The notes: generated from the sequence alone by a model not told the origin. Positions 1 through 7,516 are shown, counted from the stretch's first letter. The stretch: DNA of 8,981 bases from JAPUDS01 sp039812985 (GCA_039812985.1 JBDHUL010000036.1:1-8981), one strand, 5' to 3'. Program-made: numbers and translations.

Positions 1-434
1 TTGGTGAGTATGAGTTGCCAACTCACTCCATGTTTGTCCTGCACCCAGCCATAATATTCACTGAAATCGTATTTTTGCAGCGGCATGAGAACAACCCCAT
101 CTTCGCTTAACTTCTTCCACAATACCTCAAGCTGCATCCGGGCATTATCGTCGCGGCCTGGGTCAAAGTTGACCATGAACGAATTTGCCGGTGTTGGCAC
201 AAATTCCGGACCAGCATTGATCGCAGTAAATTCATAGCCGGCCAGCGAAAAATCAATCGTTAATATTTCACCGGCCATGCTGGCCTGAAAATCCGCCAGA
301 CCTTCCTCGGCTGTTTTAGGGTAATTCGTCACGGCGTGAACACTGCTATTCGGAAATACCGCACCGTAAAATTCCGCTACTTCTTTTGCGTTGTTGTTGC
401 ACCATAGATTAGGGACAATCTTTTGACTCGGCAC
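1..434 (-). CDS. PhnB-like VOC-superfamily protein (3-dmu-9_3-mt type), 3' end outside the window
   Basis: Reading the minus strand from a GTG at 434 gives 144 codons without a stop, beginning MPSQKIVPNLWCNNNAKE and reaching YGWVQDKHGVSWQLILTN at the window edge. The opening, the FYGAVFPNS segment, a central EFTAINAGPEF segment and the closing GVSWQL are characteristic of the PhnB-like branch of the glyoxalase/VOC fold, often named 3-demethylubiquinone-9 3-methyltransferase domain. Members are usually about 150-165 aa, so only a short C-terminal tail is missing. These proteins are soluble and cytoplasmic; most have no proven substrate, and the methyltransferase name should not be taken as a function. 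The GTG start is chosen because AGGAG lies 7 nt upstream and because it reproduces the usual family N-terminus. The gene stands alone behind a 202-bp gap, so it probably has its own promoter. Confidence 0.9.
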   Translation of the reverse strand, partial: MPSQKIVPNLWCNNNAKEVAEFYGAVFPNSSVHAVTNYPKTAEEGLADFQASMAGEILTIDFSLAGYEFTAINAGPEFVPTPANSFMVNFDPGRDDNARMQLEVLWKKLSEDGVVLMPLQKYDFSEYYGWVQDKHGVSWQLILT

Positions 435-441
435 TATCTTT

Positions 442-446
442 CTCCT
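442..446 (-). promoter_or_regulatory. Shine-Dalgarno AGGAG of the VOC gene
   Basis: On the minus strand AGGAG lies 7 nt before the GTG start at 434, within the purine-rich run GGAAAGGAGAAAGA. It decides the start, since GTG would otherwise be a weak choice. It is the most canonical ribosome-binding site in the window. Confidence 0.8.
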
Positions 447-497
447 TTCCTTGTTGATTGCTTAGGCACTTTACCATCAACTGCTTTCGTCTCAAAC

Positions 498-513
498 GTC
501 GGTAGATACCGAC
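498..513. repeat. 16-bp inverted repeat, possible operator or leader hairpin
   Basis: The plus strand reads GTCGGTA-GA-TACCGAC: two perfect 7-bp arms around a 2-bp centre. It lies 64-79 bp upstream of the VOC start, and downstream of both candidate -10 elements. It could bind a dimeric repressor or, as RNA, form a small hairpin in the 5' leader. The two-base centre is too tight for a stable RNA loop unless the inner pairs open, which makes a protein-binding site the more natural reading. No T-run follows on either strand, so it is not an intrinsic terminator. Confidence 0.45.
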
Positions 514-636
514 TCATACCATTTCTCCCACGGCGCTCATTAAAACACGTACCTCGACCGTTACTCCCACTATACCGCGCTCCCTTCTACAAAGCAGTAA
601 GAATTATCACAAACTCCTCGCTACTCGATGCATGGG

Positions 637-1473
637 TCATGGGACATAGTCGGTAAACAGCGATGCCTGAGGATTTGAAGGCGGCCAAAATACACCGATA
701 ATCGTAAACGGATTTGGCGCCTTTTTACGATGGTTCTCGAGGGTCGTCCCGAGAAAGAAATAAACGTTTCGGCCGTCCACAAGGCCGTGCTCAAACTTGC
801 GCACTACACTCGCAGTGGCCTTCTTGTGGTTACCGTTGTATTTTCGCAGCATTTTCCAGTAGAGCGCGCCAGCTTCCCAGTCGAGTATCTTCATGCGCAT
901 ACGCTTGCCCTCACCGTCGGTAAACACATAGAAGAAGTCCACCGGCACAGACGGAAAACTCGCAAAGTCCCCGGCCGTTTCAAATAAATCGACCTGCTTG
1001 AGCGACGTCTGTTTTTTAGGACTCGCCGCCCTTTCAGTCGCCTCCTTCACCTCAACATGCAAGATATCTGTTGGCTGGAACACGGCGAGCGACGTCAGTT
1101 TGTTTGCATCATAGGCATCATGTATGAGCTGCGCACGGGTAGTGTATATCGGCTGCTTGAGGACTATTTCTTGCCGCGCTGACCACTGCTTGTCTCGTCC
1201 AGTCGTCAGTTTTCCTAGCGACAAGAGGTCAAAACTCATGAGGTCTCGTGGGCGGTAACTTTCAGGACGCTCGTCTTTGGTATTCTTCACGAGGTCCATA
1301 TCGAACCAATGGTATTTGCTCATTGCACCCGTTCGATAACTCGGCAAAAGCCGTAGCGGAAGCGGATATATCCGCACCCATGTACCATCCTCGAGCATGC
1401 CAGCAGAACACACTGTTTCCTTATATCTCATCGACGGACTAGGGTACGTTTTAACGAGGAGTAGCACCTTCAC
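637..1473 (-). CDS. Uncharacterised 278-aa protein paired with the DUF488 fusion
   Basis: The protein starts MKVLLLVKTYPSPSMRY and continues ETVCSAG, EDGTWVRIYPLPLR (residues 28-41) and KDERPESYRPRD (66-77). Its C-terminal half has FFYVFTDGEG (180-189), KILDWEAGALYWKMLR (195-210), YFFLGTTLENH (238-248) and PFTIIGVFWPP (255-265). It has no signal peptide or membrane helix and should be cytoplasmic. I recall similar ~280-aa proteins as an unnamed family. The N-terminal pattern, a Cys-x-Ala-Gly followed by a Gly-x-Trp-x-Arg strand, vaguely recalls the dual-OB (DuOB) domain linked to prokaryotic immune systems, but that is only a resemblance. The start is GTG, 8 nt after the stop of the upstream DUF488 gene, without a Shine-Dalgarno, so translational coupling is likely. 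The protein ends LFTDYVP before a TGA stop. Function unknown. Confidence 0.85.
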   Translation of the reverse strand: MKVLLLVKTYPSPSMRYKETVCSAGMLEDGTWVRIYPLPLRLLPSYRTGAMSKYHWFDMDLVKNTKDERPESYRPRDLMSFDLLSLGKLTTGRDKQWSARQEIVLKQPIYTTRAQLIHDAYDANKLTSLAVFQPTDILHVEVKEATERAASPKKQTSLKQVDLFETAGDFASFPSVPVDFFYVFTDGEGKRMRMKILDWEAGALYWKMLRKYNGNHKKATASVVRKFEHGLVDGRNVYFFLGTTLENHRKKAPNPFTIIGVFWPPSNPQASLFTDYVP

Positions 1474-1481
1474 TTTCTAGA

Positions 1482-2429
1482 TTATATATCACCCATGTCA
1501 TATCCGTCAGGATGCATTGCACGATACACCTTTACGCATGATGAACGATGGCAGAACGCCGGATCCTTTTCAAAGCACATCAAGGCGATGCGGGTATACT
1601 GCGCCAGAAGTTTCTCAACAGGTTCAAGAACCGCAGCCTGCTTCATTAACGCCCGTCGGTAGTTCATAAAAAGCCGTCTGTAGTCATCGGCCGTTTCAAG
1701 ATGTTTTCGCTCTTTCGAGGCAACCCCCAAATCCGGCATATGGACATACGCAATGCCTAGTTCTTCACATGCATTCCGCAGCTGTCCTTTCGAAAAACCC
1801 CGCTTCATACTAAAAGCATTTCTCCGAATATCAACGAGAGCATGTATGTTGTGACGAAGCAGTGTGTCTAAAAATTCGTCAAGACTCCTGCCTTCATAGC
1901 CGACCGTTGCAAGGAGTTTTCCGCAGTCCTTGGGACGCATGGTTTCTATAACGCGTAACTGCTTATCTGACAAAATATTCCCCGCCACACGACTGCGCGT
2001 CGCATAGTACGGATACGTTGTGTAAATGTACCGCAGCAGGTCGTCCGAACTGAGTTTCGACAGCCGGGCGCTGACATTGACCGCCAGCAGTCTGTCCTCG
2101 GGTGTAATCCCCTCCATGGGCTTGCTCCCATTAGTCAACCTCCAAGTATGATGGCGTTCATCAACCAACTCCTCAAGATACCCACGGCGGGTTAGTGTGC
2201 GTAATTCCGCCGCAAGACAAAACGAGTAACACCCGTATGTAAACGGCACAAAGTGGTAAATGTCGTTCGACGAATGTTGCGCGCACTCAAACGAATACTT
2301 CTGTAGACGGGTAGCGTGCATCGCTCCGCCGTTAAGTTCGATAAGCGCCAGAAGAAATTTTTGACGATACAACATAGTTTTTTGTTTTATTGACGACGCA
2401 TATTCTCGAGAATCATGCTTACTCATCAT
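1482..2429 (-). CDS. Panacea/YwgA-like N-terminal module fused to a DUF488 domain
   Basis: The 315-aa protein has two parts. Residues about 22-95 (KFLLALIELNGGAMHATRLQK, then YHFVPFTYGCYSFCLAAELRTL and RRGYLEE) follow the pattern of Panacea/SocA-like and YwgA-like winged-helix modules: an RLQK helix, a F-x-P-[YF]-x-YG turn, then a predicted helix. Residues about 172-305 are DUF488: LATVGYEGRSLDEFL, ALVDIRRNAFSMKRGFSKGQ, ELGIAYVHMPDLG, and a terminal CFEKDPAFCHR (285-295). The paired Cys and the CHR motif are conserved DUF488 features, suggesting an active or metal site, but no reaction is established. The protein appears soluble. Two tandem ATGs (2429 and 2426) open the frame, with TATAAT just upstream and no Shine-Dalgarno; spacing favours the second for a leaderless mRNA. 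The 278-aa gene follows after 8 nt, so the two probably act together. Confidence 0.88.
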   Translation of the reverse strand: MMSKHDSREYASSIKQKTMLYRQKFLLALIELNGGAMHATRLQKYSFECAQHSSNDIYHFVPFTYGCYSFCLAAELRTLTRRGYLEELVDERHHTWRLTNGSKPMEGITPEDRLLAVNVSARLSKLSSDDLLRYIYTTYPYYATRSRVAGNILSDKQLRVIETMRPKDCGKLLATVGYEGRSLDEFLDTLLRHNIHALVDIRRNAFSMKRGFSKGQLRNACEELGIAYVHMPDLGVASKERKHLETADDYRRLFMNYRRALMKQAAVLEPVEKLLAQYTRIALMCFEKDPAFCHRSSCVKVYRAMHPDGYDMGDI

Positions 2430-2433
2430 ACCA

Positions 2434-2439
2434 ATTATA
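2434..2439 (-). promoter_or_regulatory. TATAAT -10 box, apparently for leaderless transcription of the DUF488 fusion gene
   Basis: The minus strand has a perfect TATAAT whose last base is 4 nt before the first ATG (2429) and 7 nt before the second (2426). A start point 6-8 nt after the box would fall at or beside the second ATG, giving an mRNA with no leader. There is no Shine-Dalgarno, and no good -35 hexamer 16-18 nt upstream. The box lies in the 30-bp gap after the surface-protein gene, so this pair has its own promoter even if readthrough occurs. Confidence 0.5.
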
Positions 2440-2459
2440 TACCAAGTGCGAAGAGAGCT

Positions 2460-4748
2460 CTACCGATTTATTCGTCCCCGCCGCCAGACAGCCACTGCCA
2501 GACTCGCTACCCCAACCGTTGCCAGAGCGGCCAATAGTAGGGGATTGGTCTGCGATTCTTGAGTAGCCGCCACTCCAGTGGCAGCCCCCACTAAAGGCGA
2601 AGACGCTTTCGGCGCTACAACCTCCTGCCGAGAACCAGTCAGCGGATGTGTCGTACCTACCGTATTTGAGCCATCTGTTCCAAGGCCTAGAACAACAGGT
2701 GCATTCACGCTTTTCGCAACGGCCGGTTGAGTTGGAGTAGCTAACATACTCTCCTTCGGCGCCTCATGACGAGGCAGCGTTCCGCTGTCGTAAACCCCAG
2801 ATTTATCGGTCGTCGGATAGCCGGGGTCGGGATCACATGCATCACCAACTCCGTCCTGGTCATAATCGCCCTGGCCATAGTTTGCAACATCCGGACAGTT
2901 GTCGACAGACCGTGGTGTTGTATCTCCATCGTCACTTATCATAATACTGGTCGTCCCTACCCCCTGTAGACCCCTCGCATCGGTCACGCGAACACCAACG
3001 ACCCCCAACGCCTCAGTCATAAATCTATGGGCAACCATAGGATCAGCCGTTATTGCATCGTATGTGCCATCGCCGTCAAAATCCCACTCATACCGCACAA
3101 TTTCACTATCCATGCTATACGAAGCCCGTGCATCAAGTGTCAATGTACTACCCACTCTGCCAATATATGGCCCCTGCAACCAAGCAAATGGTTTTGAAAG
3201 ACTTGACTGCAAGGCAGTCACAAAACTGTCCGCGACATTGCCGCCATTCGCCTGGTAGATTGCACCGCCAGAAGCCGTAACAAGTTCCGTGAACTCACGC
3301 GACGCCAGCAATCCAACATCAACACCATAAATTTCTACTGGATCAACCGCGTACGCTACAGCAGCTACTGAACTCGCTGTATATCCTGTAAAGGGTTCGG
3401 GATCAAGCGGTGGGGCGTCGCCGAGTACAATAGCCACTTTGCGCAACCCTGTCCGCCAGTTGAGTTGCGTCGCCCTCATCACTCCACTATACACAGTTTC
3501 AGGCATATCCCAGCCGCCGCCTGCCGAGAGTGTTGCGAGCGCAGATTTTAACGCATCTCCATCTGATGTGAAATCTAGGTCTAGCCGTGACGCATAGTCA
3601 TTCACGTCGCCGGTGCGATCCGGATTATCGCGATACGTAACGAGTGCAAATCGGGCGCTCGAAGACTGCGCAAGTGTCTTATCAATGATACTTCTCACAT
3701 TACCCTTCACTGTCTCAATATAGCCCCCCATTGAACCCGTCGTGTCGATGACAAACACAATATCTATCCCTTCACCAGTCGGCGTGATGGTTCGTGTATT
3801 TGAAGGTATACCAACCTTCTGCTGGATAAGTTTTGCAACCTGCTCATGACCTATAAGGTTGGGATGATAGTATTCATTGGAATCCCAGCTAAAATCAGAG
3901 CTAGTTTTACCATCATCTCCTCGGCGGCCACGCGTTTCAAGAAACTCATTAACCCAGCGATAGTCATTACGCATGGTTGCTCTGCCATCCGGTTCGTGAC
4001 CGTCAAACGCTGTCTGTGCAGACACATAGTGTACCTTCAGTCGATGACTACTATTCCAACGCTCGACCGTCGCTTGCTGCAACGCTGTCGCTTCTGTACC
4101 AAGTCGGCGAATCTGCGCCCCTGCGTCATAGCTCTCGCAATGGGTCGCAATACCAAATGACGAGCCCTTGCAGTCAAAAAGCTGGTAGTTGCCATCGGTT
4201 GCAAGCAAAGGATATCCGACGAGCACTACCTGCGCACTCGCGGTCAACCGCCGCTCTAACGCTTCGAAGATATTTGTTATACCGGTCGATACGTTACCAA
4301 GCTCCGTATGGGCTGACTCAACTTTCTCTTTGCACGAGAACGAATCACGAAACCCAACTGCAAAACACTGTTTCACAATATCTGCAAAATGCACGTCATT
4401 CCCCCCTGCGGTCAGCATAATGAGGTCAGTGGTAGGAGAAACTTTACTGATATCCTGAATAATCTTGGATGTTGTATATCCGGAGTATGCCTGATTATCC
4501 AGAGTTGCTGATATCTTTTTTGATTTTAACCAATCAACATAGATGCTTGCCCAGTTATGCGGACTTCTATATGCACCGTCAGCGCCAAAATAATCTCCCG
4601 CTCCATTACCAGCTGAGTATGAGTCACCTATCAAAGTAACATGCACTGCTTTTTGAGGTTCTGCCGCAGATACCCTGCCAGTTACGTCCCCCACACAAGC
4701 AATAGCCGCACATACCCCTACGACAACAAAACACCATACTCTTCGCAT
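2460..4748 (-). CDS. Large exported surface protein: SGNH/GDSL hydrolase, VWA, PKD-like, TSP3 repeat, C-terminal anchor
   Basis: From the ATG at 4748 the product is 762 aa. Residue numbers here count from the alternative GTG at 4769 (769 aa). A signal peptide (MRRVWCFVVVGVCAAI, likely cut near VSA-AEP, about 35) leads into an SGNH hydrolase: block I GDSYSAGNG with Ser50, block III GGND (122-125), block V YHPNLIGH with probable catalytic His302. A VWA domain (about 335-525) has the MIDAS core DTTGSM (342-347), TYRD (378-381) and LGDAPP. A PKD-like segment contains YEWDFDGDGTYD (560-571). A thrombospondin type 3 repeat follows (DNCPDVANYGQGDYDQDG, 623-640, then GDACD). A Pro/Thr/Ser linker ends in a membrane helix and RRGRINR. 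I infer a membrane-anchored, Ca-binding ectodomain with an esterase/lipase-type enzyme and an adhesion module. The ATG start gives a cleaner signal peptide. Confidence 0.92.
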   Translation of the reverse strand: MRRVWCFVVVGVCAAIACVGDVTGRVSAAEPQKAVHVTLIGDSYSAGNGAGDYFGADGAYRSPHNWASIYVDWLKSKKISATLDNQAYSGYTTSKIIQDISKVSPTTDLIMLTAGGNDVHFADIVKQCFAVGFRDSFSCKEKVESAHTELGNVSTGITNIFEALERRLTASAQVVLVGYPLLATDGNYQLFDCKGSSFGIATHCESYDAGAQIRRLGTEATALQQATVERWNSSHRLKVHYVSAQTAFDGHEPDGRATMRNDYRWVNEFLETRGRRGDDGKTSSDFSWDSNEYYHPNLIGHEQVAKLIQQKVGIPSNTRTITPTGEGIDIVFVIDTTGSMGGYIETVKGNVRSIIDKTLAQSSSARFALVTYRDNPDRTGDVNDYASRLDLDFTSDGDALKSALATLSAGGGWDMPETVYSGVMRATQLNWRTGLRKVAIVLGDAPPLDPEPFTGYTASSVAAVAYAVDPVEIYGVDVGLLASREFTELVTASGGAIYQANGGNVADSFVTALQSSLSKPFAWLQGPYIGRVGSTLTLDARASYSMDSEIVRYEWDFDGDGTYDAITADPMVAHRFMTEALGVVGVRVTDARGLQGVGTTSIMISDDGDTTPRSVDNCPDVANYGQGDYDQDGVGDACDPDPGYPTTDKSGVYDSGTLPRHEAPKESMLATPTQPAVAKSVNAPVVLGLGTDGSNTVGTTHPLTGSRQEVVAPKASSPLVGAATGVAATQESQTNPLLLAALATVGVASLAVAVWRRGRINR

Positions 4749-4782
4749 TATACATTTACTTTCTCCCACTCCACATTATTCA

Positions 4783-5253
4783 CTACTCTGTTATAAATAC
4801 ACCAACCGTACCATACATCCTCTCCCCGCTATCCGACACGTTTGATTCATCAGCCGTGATAATTAGCGACGCCATACCATGACTTGTTTGCCGATCGCCT
4901 ACCCAATTGAGGGGTCGTATTTTCAGGTCATTACCCACCCACCCATGGCTCTCAGCATACTGCCCTAACTCGCCTACTGTCTTTTCGGCATCGACACGAA
5001 TAGTGAACCAACGGCTTACTCTTGGGCCTGATGATTTACCAAGAAAACCAACTGTTGCGTCATCCTCTGCCCGTACCAGTTTTAACCCATCCAAATCACG
5101 CGCTGCCATGGGGTCGGCCAGTAGTACGGCCTGGGCATCACTCACTCCCCACCAGTAGTGATTACGTCCGTAGTTCCAGACAACGGCCCCACTGGCGACA
5201 ACAAGCACAGCTAACAAACTCAGGGCGATTGTCATTGTACGCCGGCGATTCAT
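4783..5253 (-). CDS. Single-pass membrane protein with an extracytoplasmic domain, unknown family
   Basis: From the ATG at 5253 the product is 156 aa: a basic n-region (MNRRRTM), one hydrophobic helix (IALSLLAVLVVASGAVVW), then about 125 polar residues predicted outside the membrane. These include NHYWWGVSDAQAVLL, RWFTIRVDAEKTVGELGQYA, HGWVGNDLKIRPLNW and a final MYGTVGVFITE. There is no lipobox, so the helix is more likely an anchor than a cleaved peptide. I do not recognise the family. The start is uncertain. The frame stays open upstream to a TTG at 5304, which has GGAAGG and AGGG upstream, whereas the ATG at 5253 has no clear Shine-Dalgarno. It sits 34 nt before the surface-protein gene (to its preferred ATG) and follows the DUF2130 gene, so it is probably co-transcribed. 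It may serve the exported partner, which is inference only. Confidence 0.75.
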   Translation of the reverse strand: MNRRRTMTIALSLLAVLVVASGAVVWNYGRNHYWWGVSDAQAVLLADPMAARDLDGLKLVRAEDDATVGFLGKSSGPRVSRWFTIRVDAEKTVGELGQYAESHGWVGNDLKIRPLNWVGDRQTSHGMASLIITADESNVSDSGERMYGTVGVFITE

Positions 5254-5342
5254 GCTATCAGTGATACCACAGATGGCAAAATCGGTCAACGAAAGGCCGG
5301 TCAAAAAAACATACCCTACCTTCCATCCGTCATCTGCCCGTG

Positions 5343-6665
5343 TTACCCTTCGCGTGTTCTCTCTTCCTCAAACTTTGCTGCCATGGTCGGGTTGTCGCGG
5401 GTGAGATTTTTGACACTAAGGTCATCGGCCTTCTTATTGGCAATCCGATAATGGTCTTCAGATTTGAGAAGATTTTCTCGAGTCTTTTGTAACTGAGCGA
5501 TCGACCTGTCTATGCTTGCGACAGCATCGGCAAACCGCTCAGAAGCGAGACGGTAACTGCGTCCAAATGAATCGCGAAAATCATTGAGTTGGTTCTCAAA
5601 ATTCGTCACATCAATATTTTGCGCCCGTACCAGCGCTAGTTCCGACTTGTACTGAAGCGAGTTGAGCGCGGCGTTACGCAGCAGGGTAATGATGGGTATG
5701 AAAAACTGCGGTCTCACAATATACATCTTGGGGTATTTGTGTGATACATCGACAATACCCGTATTGTACAGCTCGCTATCGGCTTCGAGCAGGCTCACCA
5801 GAACGGCATACTCGCATTTTTTCTCAACACGGTCTTTGTCAAGCTCTTTCAAAAAACTTTCATTTGTTTTCTTTGATGCTGTTTCGTCACCTTCATTTTT
5901 CATCTCGAACATGACGGAAATAATTTCGTTCCCCCTTTCATCGAGCTCACGATAAATATAGTCTCCTTTGCTGCCAGAGTTTGCGTTATTGTCTTTGCCA
6001 AACTCCGCCCCCTGGAACGCCGTCGCCCGTAGCTTCTCAAACTCAATCTCACAGTGTTGCTCCAGCGTTTCACCCACCATTTTTGTCGACATGCGCGTTT
6101 TCAAGTCTTTGTAATACGCAATGGCATCTTCTTTGCGTTGAAGCTCAGACTTGTACAGTTCGTCACGAGATACGAGTTTTGCTTCATATTCGCTACGGAC
6201 ATTCGATGCTTGCAACTGGGTTTCAATTTCTTTGGACCTTAATTCGTTCGCAATCTCATCACGCTCTTTTTCAACCTTCGCTACCGCTTCAGATACTGCC
6301 AACCGTTTCTCTGTTTCCAACGATTGCAGCTGCGCCTTAAGCCCTGCCAGTTCTTGATCCTTTTTAGCAGCTATTTGCGCTTGAGCCAATGCAGCCTCAG
6401 ATTCCAGTTCTTTGATTTTTGCCGTCGCTTGCGCTTTTAGTTCCATGACTTCTTTGTCACGCTCCGCCAGTTCTCCCGCAAGTTGGTTCTTGGCCTTTTC
6501 TTCGGCAAACCGCACCGCACTTAGCTTATCTTTTTCGGCTACCACCAGACGCTCATGCAGTTCACTTTCAAACTCCTTGGTGCGCACCTGTTGCAAAATA
6601 TCAGCATATCCCGCCTCATCAATTTTGAAAGCTTTTTTACAATGCGGGCAAATGATTTCGTTCAT
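5343..6665 (-). CDS. DUF2130 (RmuC-like, PD-(D/E)XK-type) coiled-coil protein
   Basis: The 440-aa protein opens with a short Zn-ribbon-like segment, ICPHCKKAF (one CxxC, Cys6/Cys9; no second pair seen). A long Lys/Glu/Ala-rich coiled coil covers about residues 30-190. The conserved DUF2130 core follows: RMSTKMVGETLEQHCE (191-206), then SKGDYIYRE (232-240) and MFEMKNEGD (252-260). The spaced Asp of GDY and the E-x-K of FEMKNE fit a PD-(D/E)XK nuclease-like active site, then PKMYIVRPQFFIPIITLLR (312-330). A further helical segment, about 355-405, ends the protein. DUF2130 is related to RmuC, implicated in limiting DNA rearrangement; nuclease activity here is inferred, not shown. Its ATG overlaps the BRO-N gene stop by 4 nt (ATGA), with AAGGG 9 nt upstream, so translation is coupled. 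Confidence 0.92.
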   Translation of the reverse strand: MNEIICPHCKKAFKIDEAGYADILQQVRTKEFESELHERLVVAEKDKLSAVRFAEEKAKNQLAGELAERDKEVMELKAQATAKIKELESEAALAQAQIAAKKDQELAGLKAQLQSLETEKRLAVSEAVAKVEKERDEIANELRSKEIETQLQASNVRSEYEAKLVSRDELYKSELQRKEDAIAYYKDLKTRMSTKMVGETLEQHCEIEFEKLRATAFQGAEFGKDNNANSGSKGDYIYRELDERGNEIISVMFEMKNEGDETASKKTNESFLKELDKDRVEKKCEYAVLVSLLEADSELYNTGIVDVSHKYPKMYIVRPQFFIPIITLLRNAALNSLQYKSELALVRAQNIDVTNFENQLNDFRDSFGRSYRLASERFADAVASIDRSIAQLQKTRENLLKSEDHYRIANKKADDLSVKNLTRDNPTMAAKFEEERTREG

Positions 6666-7516
6666 ACCTCGCCGCCCTTATGACCTTTCGCTAGAAAGTT
6701 GCTCTTGTGTACAACACCCCTTCCTGTTTCGCGCTCCAATCGCTCACGCGCCGTACCGGCAACGGCACCGCCACGTTTAGCAGCATCTATATGTTGGGCT
6801 ATCCCATTTGCATTATCACCCCGTGTGATTTCCACAGTCGATGCTGCGCCAAGCTGAGTCAATAAAGGCTCAATATTATTCATGTGGTCACGTAAGTTTT
6901 CCCGCTTTAGACCTTTGAACTTTTTATACTCGCTTGGTGTAATCCCAGACGTTGCTTTGGATATTTCTGATGTCAAAATAGCATACTCTAGGCCCTCTTT
7001 TACGCCACGCTTTTCCCATTCGTCAGTCAGTTCGTTCCGGATTGTAACCCCGCGCGCACGGCGCTCAATCCAAGCGTCATCATAACCTTTCGCACGGTAA
7101 ATGGCCTTCATGTGTTTTTGAGCTAACTCCGGGTTTTCGATTTCCTGAATACGCTCGTACCCGACTCGCGCCAGCCAGCGCTTGAACGGTTCGGCTTTTT
7201 TGCTTGGTATTGACTGGATGAGACGAAAGATTCCCTCTGTATTCCAGCATGGTAGTTTCTGTTTGCCGCCAGGCGTATAAAACGATAGATTAAGGGGGGT
7301 CTCAATTTGAGACGCCCCTTTTTTCACAGGCCGCTCAAAAAGTTTAACCAGCTCCCCATCACGCGCACGTAAGTTACGCAAATACCGCGCCGGGTCTGTC
7401 GAGTTTGTCAATGCCGCCACAACGTCGCTTATAACAAGCCGCCACTCGCTGTTGTGCAACTGTTTGCGGATTTTCTGTTTTTGAAATATAGCTACCCGAG
7501 CTAGTTGATCACTCAT
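6662..7516 (-). CDS. BRO-N / DinD-like protein (phage antirepressor-type N-terminus)
   Basis: In this 284-aa protein, residues about 10-118 form a BRO-N-type domain: FQKQKIRKQLHNSEWRLVIS (11-30), DVVAALTNSTDPARYLRNLR (31-50), LPCWNTEGIFRLIQSIPS (88-105) and FKRWLARVGYERIQEI (111-126). The rest matches the bacterial DinD-type tail: GVTIRNELTDEWEKRGV (156-172), YAILTSEISKATSGITPSEY (178-197), KKFKGLKRENLRDHMNN (198-214) and an Ala/Gly/Arg-rich end. DinD in E. coli is SOS-induced and acts on RecA activity; BRO-N proteins bind DNA. Length is typical for chromosomal members, and the protein is soluble. AAGGGG lies 7 nt before the ATG (7524-7529). Both ends overlap neighbours by ATGA, placing it between an S24-like protein and DUF2130. 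Role in damage response is inferred from family and context. Confidence 0.92.
   Translation of the reverse strand: MSDQLARVAIFQKQKIRKQLHNSEWRLVISDVVAALTNSTDPARYLRNLRARDGELVKLFERPVKKGASQIETPLNLSFYTPGGKQKLPCWNTEGIFRLIQSIPSKKAEPFKRWLARVGYERIQEIENPELAQKHMKAIYRAKGYDDAWIERRARGVTIRNELTDEWEKRGVKEGLEYAILTSEISKATSGITPSEYKKFKGLKRENLRDHMNNIEPLLTQLGAASTVEITRGDNANGIAQHIDAAKRGGAVAGTARERLERETGRGVVHKSNFLAKGHKGGEV

Larger units (their letters stand above)
435..636. other. Intergenic region upstream of the VOC gene, no convincing gene
   Basis: This 202-bp gap separates the stop of the 278-aa gene (637) from the VOC start (434). It holds the VOC ribosome-binding site and a 16-bp palindrome at 498-513. There are two possible minus-strand -10 elements: TATAGT at 569-574, and an extended -10 (TG, one base, then TTTAAT) with hexamer 539-544. 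Neither has a good -35 partner, so the promoter is not placed with confidence. I see no stem-loop plus T-run terminator. A 77-codon plus-strand reading frame crosses it (423-656) but has no recognisable family or ribosome-binding site. Confidence 0.5.

Noticed and set aside
649..655. Second copy of the palindrome half-site GTCGGTA
   Set aside because: It lies in the last codons of the 278-aa gene and has no facing TACCGAC arm; a 7-mer match is expected by chance.
423..656. 77-codon plus-strand reading frame across the first intergenic gap
   Set aside because: It overlaps the start of the VOC gene, has no ribosome-binding site and no recognisable motif; the peptide looks like random translation.
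2454..2461. AGAGCTCT palindrome just before the stop of the surface-protein gene, considered as a terminator
   Set aside because: Only 8 bp, no loop and no T-run on the minus strand; too small to terminate transcription.
2766..4458. Long plus-strand reading frames opposite the surface-protein gene, up to 147 codons
   Set aside because: The minus-strand frame has an unambiguous multi-domain match over its full length, so these are shadows.
4745..4755. TATAAT on the minus strand overlapping the ATG of the surface-protein gene
   Set aside because: A start point 6-8 nt downstream would fall inside the signal-peptide codons; it is more likely formed by chance from the TGTATAATG start context.
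5662..6780. Several plus-strand reading frames of 62-122 codons opposite the DUF2130 gene
   Set aside because: They are antisense shadows of the coiled-coil codons, with Ser/Phe/Ala-rich low-information translations and no family resemblance.
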